This document shows, piece by piece, positions 8,304 to 17,306 of a DNA stretch of 64,000 nt. This DNA is from Fabrea salina. Taxonomy: Eukaryota; Ciliophora; Heterotrichea; Heterotrichida; Fabreidae. The DNA is taken from the NCBI GenBank assembly GCA_022984795.1, contig JALIHJ010000058.1, positions 62,001 to 126,000 of the forward strand, read 5' to 3'. The position numbers and the translations under genes are program-made. The notes under the pieces are model-generated. The model had not been told where the DNA came from and did not search any database. It saw nothing but the letters and a program-made list of their open reading frames with translations. How positions within the stretch are numbered: position 1 is the first letter of the stretch; each line of letters starts with the position of its first letter.

Positions 8304-10076
8304 TCATAAAACAGGAGAACTTAGAACTAGTCCAGAAGAGATCCCTAAGTAGCCTTCCCAGTCCTTAACTAAGTTGCTTTCTAAAAGCTGAGTTAAGTCT
8401 GGTCGTTCGTCAGGTTTGGGTTTGACAAGCCACTTGACAATGCTTGCTTCTATTGGGTACTTTTGAATCATTTTATGAGGAATGCTCTGGTTGTTCCTGA
8501 GTTCTTTAAAGAACATTTCGTTTTTAATGCTTTTTCTGGAACACAACTCGAACAGAATGAGTCCAAGTGGAAAAATGTCAACTTTAAAGTCATACTCTGA
8601 GTTGAAGCTTTGCTCAGGAGCGAAGTACTGTGAGTTGCCTACTCTCAAAGAGTTCACTCTTGGAAAACTAACCCATTCAGAGCAGTGCTCCTCTTCAGAT
8701 TGAGCCATCACAGCCAATCCAAAGTCTCCGATTTTGACTCTAAAGTCCTTTTCGATAAAGATGTTGGAAGGCTTTAGGTCTCTATGGATTAAGCCTTTTG
8801 AGTGGATGTGGTGGACTCCTTTCAAGATCTGTCTGAAAATGTTGTAGTTCTGCAAAGGGTCTACTTTGCGAGTGTTCAACCAGTCTTTCAAAGTGATGCC
8901 TGAGCTGAGTTCTGTTTGAATGTAAAGAAAAAAGGTAAAGTAGGGGCCTTTTGGAGTTTCTTCGTTATCAAAGTCACAGGAGTTGTTTTCACTCGACTGC
9001 AGTGAGTCGCTGCTAGTCTCAGGTTTAGTGATTTCAAGCCAAGAAGAGTAATACCTCAGTAAGTATTTAGAGTTGAGTTTGGACATGTTAAGCACTTCTC
9101 TAAATAGCTTGTGGTCGTATATTGACTTGTGGAGTTCTAGTTTCAACTTCATTACTTTCAAAGCGTAAGTTTGCCCGTCAAGTCGGTGTTTGACTCTGTA
9201 CACAGTACCGTAAGCTCCTTCTCCGATTTTGGAAAGTATTTCAAAGGAGTTGTTGCACTTGCCTATTTCTAGGATCTTTTTGAACTTTTCAATTTGGACT
9301 TGGATTTCTTCTTTATGCTCAAGCGAGCACCCTTCGTCTTCAATAATGCCACTGCTGAACTGGAACTTTATTTCAGTAGGCTTAATTTCTTCTTCAAGTT
9401 TGGCCTCCGAGTTCGCTTTCTTGAATTCACTTACAGAAAGCCCACTTTTAGCCTTTCTGATGGCTTTGGTAGTTCTGGCTGGTTTTAAGTTTTGGGTTGA
9501 GTTTGAATGAGTGCGGTCTCTCTTAGGTTTTTTTTCGAACTTTTTTCCTAAAAGGAACCCAATGCACACTGCACACAAAACCAAAACTAACAACAAGTTT
9601 GAGTGGTAGTTTGACTCGGGAAAGTACACTAGCATTTCAGCTTTGTAGTCCAGGACTCCACTGGAGACATCAAACACTTCCACTGAGTACTTGTCTAAGA
9701 TCAAAGGGGGCTCTGTGCAGTACTGGGAGTCTAAGTGTTCTTGGTTCAAGTAATACTCCACATGCAAGTGCTTAGTTACTAGGGCTTTTCCTTGGTAGTA
9801 AGTCAAGTTATTTTTTTGCAAAGAAACCACTGTGGAGCCCCTAGACGTAATAAGTAGTGTTTCGAATGGCAAAAAGACTACTTGGGTGGAGTTTCCTGTA
9901 ATTCTGCTAAAAAGCAAGTCAGACGTCGGTATTGATTGATTATTTTCTAAAAAGTGAAAAGGGGAGTCTTGGTACTTTATAAGAGTAAAGCCCTTTGAGG
10001 GGTCCAGAACCTTACCTTTGGGGATTTGAATTCTCTGAGCTAAAAGCACCGGAAGCATAAGAAGAATCCACTTCAT
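8304..10076 (-). CDS. PERK-like transmembrane eIF2-alpha kinase
   Basis: The 590 residues begin with a signal peptide (MKWILLMLPVLLA). A lumenal or outer part of about 140 residues follows, with several NxT/NxS sites, then one membrane span (about 159-176, LLLVLVLCAVCIGFLL) and a basic juxtamembrane stretch. A kinase domain covers about 278-575. The kinase has GEGAYG, ALKVM, HRDLKPSNIF and DFG. It also has the acidic insert between strands 4 and 5 and the FFLYIQTE context seen in eIF2-alpha kinases (PERK, GCN2). The topology matches PERK (EIF2AK3), an ER-stress sensor, but the sensor part is much shorter than in animals. It could instead sense something at another membrane. Confidence 0.82.
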   Translation of the reverse strand: MKWILLMLPVLLAQRIQIPKGKVLDPSKGFTLIKYQDSPFHFLENNQSIPTSDLLFSRITGNSTQVVFLPFETLLITSRGSTVVSLQKNNLTYYQGKALVTKHLHVEYYLNQEHLDSQYCTEPPLILDKYSVEVFDVSSGVLDYKAEMLVYFPESNYHSNLLLVLVLCAVCIGFLLGKKFEKKPKRDRTHSNSTQNLKPARTTKAIRKAKSGLSVSEFKKANSEAKLEEEIKPTEIKFQFSSGIIEDEGCSLEHKEEIQVQIEKFKKILEIGKCNNSFEILSKIGEGAYGTVYRVKHRLDGQTYALKVMKLKLELHKSIYDHKLFREVLNMSKLNSKYLLRYYSSWLEITKPETSSDSLQSSENNSCDFDNEETPKGPYFTFFLYIQTELSSGITLKDWLNTRKVDPLQNYNIFRQILKGVHHIHSKGLIHRDLKPSNIFIEKDFRVKIGDFGLAVMAQSEEEHCSEWVSFPRVNSLRVGNSQYFAPEQSFNSEYDFKVDIFPLGLILFELCSRKSIKNEMFFKELRNNQSIPHKMIQKYPIEASIVKWLVKPKPDERPDLTQLLESNLVKDWEGYLGISSGLVLSSPVL

Positions 10077-10194
10077 GTAAAAACTTTAAATCTTATGGCT
10101 AAGTGAATTAGTTTAATTACTGAGCTGTTGGTGGCTTATTGAACTTAAATTCATATTGAGTCTGCATCGGTTTCACAAATTATAAGAATTAAGC
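10077..10194. promoter_or_regulatory. 118-bp divergent spacer, PERK-like / TRIM-like
   Basis: This is one of the longest gene-free stretches here. It is AT-rich with TTTAATTA-type words. No clear TATA box, repeat or RNA structure is visible. It presumably drives both divergent genes. Confidence 0.4.
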
Positions 10195-11715
10195 ATGGAC
10201 TGTCCAATTTGCTCTGAAAAGTTTAACGCAGAGGAAAACTGCCCTAAAGTGCTGAGTTGTGGCCACACGGTTTGCGAAAGGTGCTTGTTTTTTATAATAT
10301 ACAACAACGAAATTCAATGCCCTTCTTGCCGATTAGTAGTGGTTTCCCCCTCTCCGCACAGTTTGCCCAAAAACCACACTTTGCTGAGCTTCATTTCTCA
10401 GACCTCTGATAAAAGTCCTCAAGAGCACTGTAAGTTACACTCTACGGAGCCACTTATACGTTACTGTTTTGAAGATCAAATTCCAGTATGTGCAGAATGT
10501 GTAGTTCACCACTCAGAACATACTATTTTGAAACTGGAAGATTTTTACCCCTTTGTGAGAATGGGAATCGAAAGCTTAGTTAAGCACGTAGAGAGTTTGC
10601 AGACCTTAGTTCACAAGACTAACTTAGAATTTTCTGAGTTCGAGAACAAAATGCAAGAAATTGAGGACTTGTTTTTGGAGGTTTACGAAAGAGTCCAAGC
10701 AGAAGAAGGCAGTCTGATTAACACTCCCAAACTTTTAAGTGGAATCGAAAGTTTCATTAGTGGACTTTCAGTTTTGTTTGAGCAGTTTCGCTCTTACCAA
10801 GACTTAAGTTTAAAGGCTTCTTGTGAAAGCATTGCACAAGAAGTAGGAAGCTACTTAGAAGAGCTAAAGCTTCTTCAAGAGTGCATTCCTTTTGTTCCGG
10901 AAAAACTCCCCACTGAGCAGTCCTTAGTTTTCATTTCTCCAGACAAGAATGTTCTGAAGTATAACTTAGAAACTCAAAACTGGTCAGAAAAACAACTTGG
11001 AAACTCAGACTTCGAGTATAGAGAATTTTCAGCGTCTGCTAACAATTCAGCCAAAGCTTACATCACAGGGGGACTTAGGTCAAAAGCTGTTTATGAGTTT
11101 TCTAACAACCAAATTACTAAAAAGTGCGAAATGCAAGAGTGTAGGTCCTCCCACGCGTCAGTCATAATAAACGACACTTTGTACTGCCTGGGAGGCTTCA
11201 ATGGCTCTGAGTGGCTGAACTCCTGCGAAAAGCTCAACTTAAGCACAGGCGAATCCAGAACCTTAGCAAACATGAACTCTAAAAGGTGTGGATTTGCAGC
11301 TTGTGCTCTGGAAGGGTTTATATATATTTTTGGAGGGTACGACGGGTTCAGCTACTTAGACACCATTGAGCGGTACAACTTAGTCAAGGACCAGTGGGAA
11401 GTTCTGCCTTGCGTGTTGCCGAGACCTTTGCAGGTAGTAGGTGTGGAAGCACTTTCTTCCTACAAAATACTTGTAGGGAGTTCCTGGAGTTACAGGGACT
11501 TAATAAAGAGCTTAAAAGTGCTAGAGACTACTTCTTTTACTTGGAGCACTTTGGCCGAAGACAAGAATTATGGCTATATATACTGTTCAGGCCATTTAAT
11601 TCCTTTAACTGACCAGCCAAAAGAGTCACTGCACCTTTTGAAAGACCCATTCTTGGAAGTTTTTGAAAATTTCAAAAGTTACTCACATAAACTAGTTAGT
11701 TTTATATTAAAGTAA
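10195..11715 (+). CDS. TRIM-like RING / B-box / coiled-coil / Kelch protein
   Basis: This 506-residue protein has a C3HC4 RING finger (about 3-46: CPIC, CGHTVCERC, CPSC). A B-box type 2 zinc site lies at about 79-118, followed by a coiled-coil (about 125-230). The C-terminal half is a Kelch propeller (YCLGGFNGSE, YIFGGYDGFS). This is the RBCC plan of TRIM E3 ubiquitin ligases with Kelch instead of NHL or SPRY as the substrate-binding end. TRIM-Kelch unions are rare in animals and I know them mainly from protists. It is probably a RING E3, but the substrate is unknown. The gene is divergent from the PERK-like gene across 118 bp. Confidence 0.9.
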   Translation: MDCPICSEKFNAEENCPKVLSCGHTVCERCLFFIIYNNEIQCPSCRLVVVSPSPHSLPKNHTLLSFISQTSDKSPQEHCKLHSTEPLIRYCFEDQIPVCAECVVHHSEHTILKLEDFYPFVRMGIESLVKHVESLQTLVHKTNLEFSEFENKMQEIEDLFLEVYERVQAEEGSLINTPKLLSGIESFISGLSVLFEQFRSYQDLSLKASCESIAQEVGSYLEELKLLQECIPFVPEKLPTEQSLVFISPDKNVLKYNLETQNWSEKQLGNSDFEYREFSASANNSAKAYITGGLRSKAVYEFSNNQITKKCEMQECRSSHASVIINDTLYCLGGFNGSEWLNSCEKLNLSTGESRTLANMNSKRCGFAACALEGFIYIFGGYDGFSYLDTIERYNLVKDQWEVLPCVLPRPLQVVGVEALSSYKILVGSSWSYRDLIKSLKVLETTSFTWSTLAEDKNYGYIYCSGHLIPLTDQPKESLHLLKDPFLEVFENFKSYSHKLVSFILK

Positions 11716-11728
11716 AAGTTATTAAAAA

Positions 11729-12040
11729 ATGAACAGTGTCTGGAAGTTTGTTAACTCACCTACAGGCCCCAAAACCACCCACTTCTGGGGTCCAGTGCTT
11801 AACTGGGGATTTGTAGTGGCAGGCATGATGGACATGAACAAGCCGCCTGAAAAGATTTCTAGGAACATGACTATGAGTAATCCATAAGTAGCTTTGTTCA
11901 TTTACTCTTGCATGTTTTCAAGGTTCGCCTGGATGGTAGTTCCTCGGAACTACTTGTTGCTGGCCTGCCACCTTTCGAACATGTGCGTCCAGGCCAAGCT
12001 GCTTCATAGGAAGTACTACTTCAAGGAGTCTAATGCTTAA
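11729..12040 (+). CDS. MPC1: Mitochondrial pyruvate carrier subunit MPC1, one 15-nt intron
   Basis: This small gene is hidden by an intron at 11877-11891. Spliced, it encodes 98 residues. They match MPC1 nearly throughout: VWKFVNSPTGPKTTHFWGPV, LNWGFVVAGMMDMNKPPEKIS, then RFAWMVVPRNYLLLACHLSN. MPC1 pairs with MPC2 in the inner mitochondrial membrane to import pyruvate. Two or three short hydrophobic helices are visible, as usual for the family. The intron joins NMTM to TLFIYS, which aligns with the family pattern NMTxxxCVYS. It is tandem after the TRIM-like gene (13-nt gap) and converges on the 7TM-pseudokinase gene (13-nt gap). Confidence 0.94.
11877..11891 (+). other. 15-nt spliceosomal intron in MPC1
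   Basis: The sequence is GTAATCCATAAGTAG, phase 1. It contains an in-frame TAA and lies inside a region highly conserved in MPC1, so the family alignment fixes the splice sites. Confidence 0.93.
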
Positions 12041-12053
12041 CTTTCTTTAATTA

Positions 12054-13787
12054 TTACACTAGTTCGCCTAAAGCTCTTTCTATAGAGTTACAGATAAGAG
12101 CAAAGTCAGGTCTGCTGTTGGGGTCTCTGTTCCAGCAGGACTTAATTAGATCTCCAAGCCCTTCGCTGATGTCAGTAGGAAGTTTGGGTCTGAAGGAGTT
12201 AACTACTACTTGCTGGACTATTTGTTCTTTGGAGTAGCCTGAGTAGGGTTCTTGGCCTGTGATGAGTTCCCAAAGAATCACTCCAAAACTATAAGAGTCG
12301 TCAGAAATGTTAACTTTGGGAGGAGTTAAGCGTTTGTCACTTAAGATCTCGGGAGAACTCCATTGGGACTTGTTAGAGTACCCAAAAACAATTCCAGCGT
12401 ACTTTTTGATTTTGTGGAAACCTAAGTCGCTTACAAAAGGGTTCAAGTCAGAGTCAAGAAGTATGTTGTGCGAAGAAAGGTGTCCGTGGGCTTTTCCTTG
12501 GTTGTGGACTTCTTTAATGCAGTTCGCAGTCTTTTTGGCAATGTTTAGTTTTTGAGCCATGGATAGTTGAAGCTTCTCTTGATGGAGCAAAGAAAACACC
12601 GACTTAGAATAGTAAGGAGTCACAAATCCCAGGACAGGCGGTTTAAGCACTATGCTGTAGATAGGAACTAACTGTGAACTCTGCAGGTTTTTGTAAGTTT
12701 CTATCTGAGAGTTGAACTCTTCCAAAACGTAGTTGCTAATTCTGGAAAAGTTGATCCTTCTATAAGCAACTAAGGCGCCCTGGAACCTAGCTTTGCATAT
12801 AACTCCGAACTTTGACTTTGCTGAGTGGAACTCTTCAAGGATTTCGATTTCTTCAGGCTCGATGAAGGGGTCAGGGGCTACCATGGTTTGTCTGGACAAG
12901 TTCTGTTCGCGAACTAAAGGAGAAGTTAAGTTGGAGTTCTCTTCTGCTTCTTCAGCTGAAAACACAAAAATGCTTATAAACCCGTAGTCAAGCACAATCA
13001 ACACACACACCACTTCACTCAGAATTAAAACACTAACTAAAAAAGTTGTAGGCAGTAACTCAATGTCTTGGTTGTTATCTGAGATGTCACTGCTGATTTC
13101 ATCAGTTGCGTACTCAGAAATCAAGTTCAGCACTCCTCTTAAGAGTCTAGTGAGTGACCAAATTAAAGTGACAAAAAAGATCTTCCTCATTCTTTTAAGC
13201 CAAACATTAGAAATAGTAGGAATTCCAGAGTACCTCACCTGCAAGTAAATCATAACCCCTAAAATGCAACTAGGAGCTACTAAGTTAGCAATACCTATTT
13301 CTCTGGCGATTACATCAGATTCAATAACTCCTGCTATAAGTAGCAGGTAAAATATTCCTTGCATAACACTCCAGAACACTATACTGACAACTATTGCAAT
13401 AGAGCCCTTGCTTCTTCGGTTTGTTTCAGTAAATTTAGCAAGGAAATTCATAGAGGCTCCTAAAGAAATGTGGGAATAGTAAAACACTGCTACCATCTGC
13501 CAAACCAAGAGAATATAACTCACTATAAAGAGCGAGTCAGGAACAGAAATAAGCAAGTACAACAGAAGCACTGAAATGCTTCTAATCCTTGCACAAATCA
13601 AGAAAAAACAAGCAGCCCTTATCAGTACTTGCAAAAGAACTGAAATATAAAAAAACTTGGAACTCCTCCATTCTGGAGAGAACTTGTGAAGCCTAATCGT
13701 CCGCAGAATGCAAAGGAACGTTGTGATGGAATACAGCACTCCTAAAGACATAAAGATCAAAAAAGCACTGTCAACTTTTCCTTCCAT
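12054..13787 (-). CDS. Seven-TM receptor-like protein fused to a TKL-type pseudokinase
   Basis: The 577 residues start with about seven hydrophobic helices (residues 8-280). They resemble THH1/TOM1-like or GPCR-like seven-TM domains. A linker and a TKL-type kinase domain (about 316-572) follow. Kinase landmarks such as YSFGVILWELITGQEPYSG and SCWNRDPNSRPDF are intact, but catalytic residues are not. The VAIK position reads VAYRR, the HRD loop reads HGHLSSHN (Asp replaced), and DFG reads DLG. It is therefore probably a pseudokinase acting as an allosteric or scaffold output of a membrane receptor. 7TM-kinase unions are known from oomycetes and amoebae. Another 7TM protein of similar type lies at 38224-39234. 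Confidence 0.85.
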   Translation of the reverse strand: MEGKVDSAFLIFMSLGVLYSITTFLCILRTIRLHKFSPEWRSSKFFYISVLLQVLIRAACFFLICARIRSISVLLLYLLISVPDSLFIVSYILLVWQMVAVFYYSHISLGASMNFLAKFTETNRRSKGSIAIVVSIVFWSVMQGIFYLLLIAGVIESDVIAREIGIANLVAPSCILGVMIYLQVRYSGIPTISNVWLKRMRKIFFVTLIWSLTRLLRGVLNLISEYATDEISSDISDNNQDIELLPTTFLVSVLILSEVVCVLIVLDYGFISIFVFSAEEAEENSNLTSPLVREQNLSRQTMVAPDPFIEPEEIEILEEFHSAKSKFGVICKARFQGALVAYRRINFSRISNYVLEEFNSQIETYKNLQSSQLVPIYSIVLKPPVLGFVTPYYSKSVFSLLHQEKLQLSMAQKLNIAKKTANCIKEVHNQGKAHGHLSSHNILLDSDLNPFVSDLGFHKIKKYAGIVFGYSNKSQWSSPEILSDKRLTPPKVNISDDSYSFGVILWELITGQEPYSGYSKEQIVQQVVVNSFRPKLPTDISEGLGDLIKSCWNRDPNSRPDFALICNSIERALGELV

Positions 13788-13807
13788 TTATAAGCTTATT
13801 ATTTCAC

Positions 13808-14374
13808 CTAAGTTTTAGAGCTAGACATTAAACTAGACCCGTACTTAGTAAGGTCTTCAGGGTCTACGTACTCTCCGTTGGTGTAAGGGTGTTCCTCGTA
13901 GTTACTCACTAACAAGTGGAACTTTTTAGATGTTTTAACACACCACAGACAAACAGGAACAGTCACTACAAGCAAAGAAAACAATATAACTCCAAATATA
14001 ATTTCTTCAGTAGTGCTGTTGTAGAAGTCCAGAATTGTAATGAACTCCAAAGTCACTGTTACCACCGTGCAGGCTATGAAAAACACTGAGTAAGTCAGTA
14101 TTGCTTTTTTGTAGCGTCCAGAGTGTTTGGTTTTGTACTTTTTAGAAGCGTCGAATCCCAGTATTCCGACAAAAACTCCAACTAAGCTGCTCACTAAGAA
14201 AAACACTCCAGCTATTATGTTATGAAAAGGAGAAGCACTGAAGTTGATTATAGCAATCAAAACACCCAAAGCCGCAAAAATGATCAGCAGAAGTGACTGA
14301 GTCCTTAGGGTTTCCCCAGTATTGATTACTCTGACTGGAGGTGTTGGTCTCAAGAATGCCGATATATGTTCCAT
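13808..14374 (-). CDS. Four-TM membrane protein
   Basis: This 188-residue protein has four hydrophobic segments (about 26-46, 52-73, 90-110 and 123-145). A short N-terminal tail precedes them, and a cytosolic-type tail rich in acidic residues and serine follows. The order and spacing are like MARVEL, MS4A or tetraspanin proteins. The CCG motif of tetraspanins is absent, and I cannot name the family. It is tandem upstream of the 7TM-pseudokinase gene (20-nt gap). Its ATG is only 14 bp from the ATG of the divergent ABCF3 gene. Confidence 0.75.
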   Translation of the reverse strand: MEHISAFLRPTPPVRVINTGETLRTQSLLLIIFAALGVLIAIINFSASPFHNIIAGVFFLVSSLVGVFVGILGFDASKKYKTKHSGRYKKAILTYSVFFIACTVVTVTLEFITILDFYNSTTEEIIFGVILFSLLVVTVPVCLWCVKTSKKFHLLVSNYEEHPYTNGEYVDPEDLTKYGSSLMSSSKT

Positions 14375-14388
14375 TTATAGTGACTAAT
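14375..14388. promoter_or_regulatory. 14-bp divergent spacer, four-TM protein / ABCF3
   Basis: Only TTATAGTGACTAAT separates the two opposed start codons. Any promoter elements and 5' leaders must overlap coding sequence of the partner gene. Confidence 0.5.
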
Positions 14389-16440
14389 ATGGATGAAAGA
14401 CGAGTAGAGGACTTAATCAGAAGTAGTTGTTCCCACCTAGACTTACCTGAAAGGTGCTACTCGTACATGGCAGGCATGGTTGTAGAAGACCCTCCCGCTT
14501 CCTCCAAAGAGCTTTTTGAACTGCTTGAAGACTTCCTTTCTGACGCCTTCGTCAAAACCCAAGCAGACAACCAAAAGATGTGTGAAGAACTCCACGGAAA
14601 ACTCCAAAGCGCCGGGCTCAAGGCAGAAAGCCGACTTGAAAAAATAGTAGCTGAGCAAATAGGCAAAGCTGTGGTTCTGGGGGAAGCTGGGATTGCCCAA
14701 GAAGCCATTACAGCAGACTACATTGACCCTTTCTTAGGGATTCAAAAGGCTTCTGTGAACTACAACGCTGACAAACAAACTGCAGCTAAGAGAAAACTAA
14801 AACAAGAAGAAGAAACTAAAGAAATCTTTACTGGAAAAGTCCAGCGACCCCTTCCTTTACCTAGAGTGGTGAGGAACAGTGGCGAGAAGAACATTAACAT
14901 CATGGCCGACAGAGTAACTCTTATGATAGGAGGCAAAACCCTCCTTGACAACACACAGCTCAAACTAGCCCAAGGAAGGAAATATGGGTTAGTTGGTCGC
15001 AATGGAGTAGGCAAAACCTGCTTGCTAACTGCTTTAGCTTTAGGCGAGATCGAAAAGGTTCCTAAAACGCTTAACATTCTGTACGTAGAGCAAGAAGTCA
15101 GGGCTAACGACAAAACTGTTATGGAGAGTTTGCTTGAAACCGACTTTGAAAGAACAGAACTCCTAAAACTCCACAAAGAAACCACTGACCCTGCCAAAAT
15201 GGCTGAAATCGATGAGAGACTTAACGCCATTGAAGCCTTTTCGGCAGAGGCACGTGCAGCCACTATCCTTTCAGGTTTAGGCTTCACCCAAGATGGAATG
15301 AGCTGGCCCACCACTAGGCTTTCAGGAGGCTGGCTTATGAGGGTTGCCTTAGCAAGGGCACTTTACTGCCAACCAGACATTCTTTTGCTAGACGAGCCAA
15401 CTAACCACCTTGACTTAGAAACTGTGGTGTGGCTTGAGAACTTTTTAAAAAGCTACCCTAGTACGGTAGTAGTGGTTAGTCACGACAGGGCTTTCCTCAA
15501 CAACGTTACTACAGACACCATTCACTTTTACTCAGAGAAACTCGACTACTTCAAAGGAAACTATGACTCCTTCGAAAAAACCCGCAACGAAAAGTTAACT
15601 ATGCAGAAAAAACAGCACGATGCCCAAAAAGCCAAAATCGACCACATGCAAAAATTCATCGACAAGTTTAGGTGCAACGCCAAACGAGCTTCTTTGGTGC
15701 AAAGCAGAATCAAAGCTTTGAAGAAAATGGACTTGATTGAAGACGTTTTGGAGGACCCTTCTTGCCATTTTATTTTTCCACAAGTAGAAAAAGTCAGCCC
15801 TCCACTTCTGCGTATAGACGACGGAGTCTTTGCTTACTCTTCTGAGGCACTGCTTTCAGGCATCAACATTAACATAGACATGCACTCAAGAATAGCTTTG
15901 TTGGGCAGAAACGGCTGTGGAAAAACAACTCTGTTGAAGATCTTGTTGGAAGAACTTGAACTAACAGAAGGGCACCTTTACAGACACAGACGGCTGAGAA
16001 TTGCTTGTTTCACACAGCACCACATTGACCAGCTGGACCTTTCATGCTCGGCACTGGAACAACTTTCCAATATTTACACAAGCACTCCTTCTGAACTGCT
16101 GAGGTCTCACTTGGGTTCGTTCGGAATATCTGGCAACTTAGCACTGCGGCCAATGGCTTTCTTGTCTGGAGGCCAGAAGTCCCGTGTGGCCTTTGCAGCT
16201 ATTGCCTTCAGACAGCCCCACATCCTTTTGCTGGACGAACCTACGAACCACTTGGACATCGACGCTGTAAATGCTTTGATTGTAGCGCTGAATGCTTACA
16301 GTGGAGGACTGTTGGTGGTGAGTCACGACCAGCACTTCGTAAGTAGTGTGTGTGACGAACTTTGGTTGATCAAAAAAGGAAAGCTTCGGCAGTTCAAAGG
16401 CGGGTTTGAAGAGTACAGGAAACAAATAGGAGGTTCTTAA
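14389..16440 (+). CDS. ABCF3/GCN20-type ABC ATPase
   Basis: The ATG at 14389 gives 683 residues. No earlier ATG is in frame. The N-terminal 150 residues match the GCN20/ABCF3 leader (RSSCSHLDLPERCYSYMAGM). Two ABC cassettes lack membrane segments: Walker A GRNGVGKTC and GRNGCGKTT, signatures LSGGWLMRVALARAL and LSGGQKSRVAFAA, and Walker B ILLLDEPTNHLD twice. An ABCF-type linker lies between them. GCN20 in yeast works with GCN1 on ribosomes to activate the eIF2-alpha kinase GCN2, and ABCF3 is its homologue. Codon choice favours C-ending codons, suggesting good expression. It converges on a coiled-coil gene with a 22-bp gap. Confidence 0.94.
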   Translation: MDERRVEDLIRSSCSHLDLPERCYSYMAGMVVEDPPASSKELFELLEDFLSDAFVKTQADNQKMCEELHGKLQSAGLKAESRLEKIVAEQIGKAVVLGEAGIAQEAITADYIDPFLGIQKASVNYNADKQTAAKRKLKQEEETKEIFTGKVQRPLPLPRVVRNSGEKNINIMADRVTLMIGGKTLLDNTQLKLAQGRKYGLVGRNGVGKTCLLTALALGEIEKVPKTLNILYVEQEVRANDKTVMESLLETDFERTELLKLHKETTDPAKMAEIDERLNAIEAFSAEARAATILSGLGFTQDGMSWPTTRLSGGWLMRVALARALYCQPDILLLDEPTNHLDLETVVWLENFLKSYPSTVVVVSHDRAFLNNVTTDTIHFYSEKLDYFKGNYDSFEKTRNEKLTMQKKQHDAQKAKIDHMQKFIDKFRCNAKRASLVQSRIKALKKMDLIEDVLEDPSCHFIFPQVEKVSPPLLRIDDGVFAYSSEALLSGININIDMHSRIALLGRNGCGKTTLLKILLEELELTEGHLYRHRRLRIACFTQHHIDQLDLSCSALEQLSNIYTSTPSELLRSHLGSFGISGNLALRPMAFLSGGQKSRVAFAAIAFRQPHILLLDEPTNHLDIDAVNALIVALNAYSGGLLVVSHDQHFVSSVCDELWLIKKGKLRQFKGGFEEYRKQIGGS

Positions 16441-16462
16441 CATTAGTTAAATTAAATACTAA

Positions 16463-17233
16463 TTACTTTCTTTTCTTGAGAAGGTCTTCTTCTAGTTCTT
16501 CGACTTTTCGTTTGGAAATAATTTCATAGTCCTTTTTCTTTTGGGTGTACTCAGCAAGTTTCTTTTTTTGCTTTTCAATGTACTTTTTGTACTTAGCTTC
16601 TTTCTCTTTTTGCTTTTTTTTCATTTCTTCGTATTCTTTCTGAAGTACATCTTTTTTGACTTTGGCTTGTTCGTTGAGTTTTTCTAGTTTCTTTTTGACA
16701 CTTTTAGCGTGGAGTTGTCTTTTTTCTTCTAGTTTCTTTTTGAGTTCTTGTTCTTTAGTTTCTTGCTCTTTTATTTTCTCGAGTTTTTCAATCTCGTTTT
16801 TGAGTCGTTCTTCTCTGTAGAGTTCGATTTTTTCAAGGGTTTTCAGTCTGTGTTTGTTGGGCAGAGAAGAGGTTCTTGAAGAGTTGTATGTGGAGTAAGT
16901 AGTTGAGGACCCTCGAAACCTAACTGTAAAGTCTTTGGAGTCTTCGAAGCGGGGAGTTCTTGAAGTGAAGTTGAGGGAACTGATTTCTAAGCCCTGGAGT
17001 ATGTTGGAAAAACTTTTGTCTTCTGCTGGAGGACTTGGCACTGGCATGTCTTCTGCTTTTGAGTAGTGAGCGCATGGTAACTTAAGGGTGCATACCACGC
17101 ATCTGCTTTGGTAAGGAAGTTCGTGTTTAAGTTTAGAAACTGCGTAGGAGTACTCTTGTCTTCGGAGTTTCTCTAGAGTGTTTTGGAGCTCAACTCCTTG
17201 CTTCCCTAAAAGTTCTTCTATTGAAGCTTCCAT
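16463..17233 (-). CDS. Coiled-coil protein, Lys/Glu-rich
   Basis: This 256-residue protein is not recognised. The first 60 residues are helical and include a cysteine cluster CVVCTLKLPCAH, which might bind a metal. A serine-rich linker follows. From about 120 to the end there is a long single-helix or coiled-coil stretch dominated by K and E. Such proteins are common in ciliate cytoskeleton and basal bodies, but no specific role can be claimed. The ATG at 17233 directly follows an AT-rich TAATTAA junction. Confidence 0.8.
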   Translation of the reverse strand: MEASIEELLGKQGVELQNTLEKLRRQEYSYAVSKLKHELPYQSRCVVCTLKLPCAHYSKAEDMPVPSPPAEDKSFSNILQGLEISSLNFTSRTPRFEDSKDFTVRFRGSSTTYSTYNSSRTSSLPNKHRLKTLEKIELYREERLKNEIEKLEKIKEQETKEQELKKKLEEKRQLHAKSVKKKLEKLNEQAKVKKDVLQKEYEEMKKKQKEKEAKYKKYIEKQKKKLAEYTQKKKDYEIISKRKVEELEEDLLKKRK

Positions 17234-17306
17234 TTAATTAGTGTCCAAGAGTTCTAACAGTTTAGCTTTCAAAGTATTATGTATATTTGGGCTATTTACA
17301 GATAAC

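Noticed and set aside
14341-14388. ABCF3 starting at 14341
   Set aside because: That codon is GTG and lies inside the divergent four-TM gene; the ATG at 14389 fits GCN20/ABCF3 N-termini.
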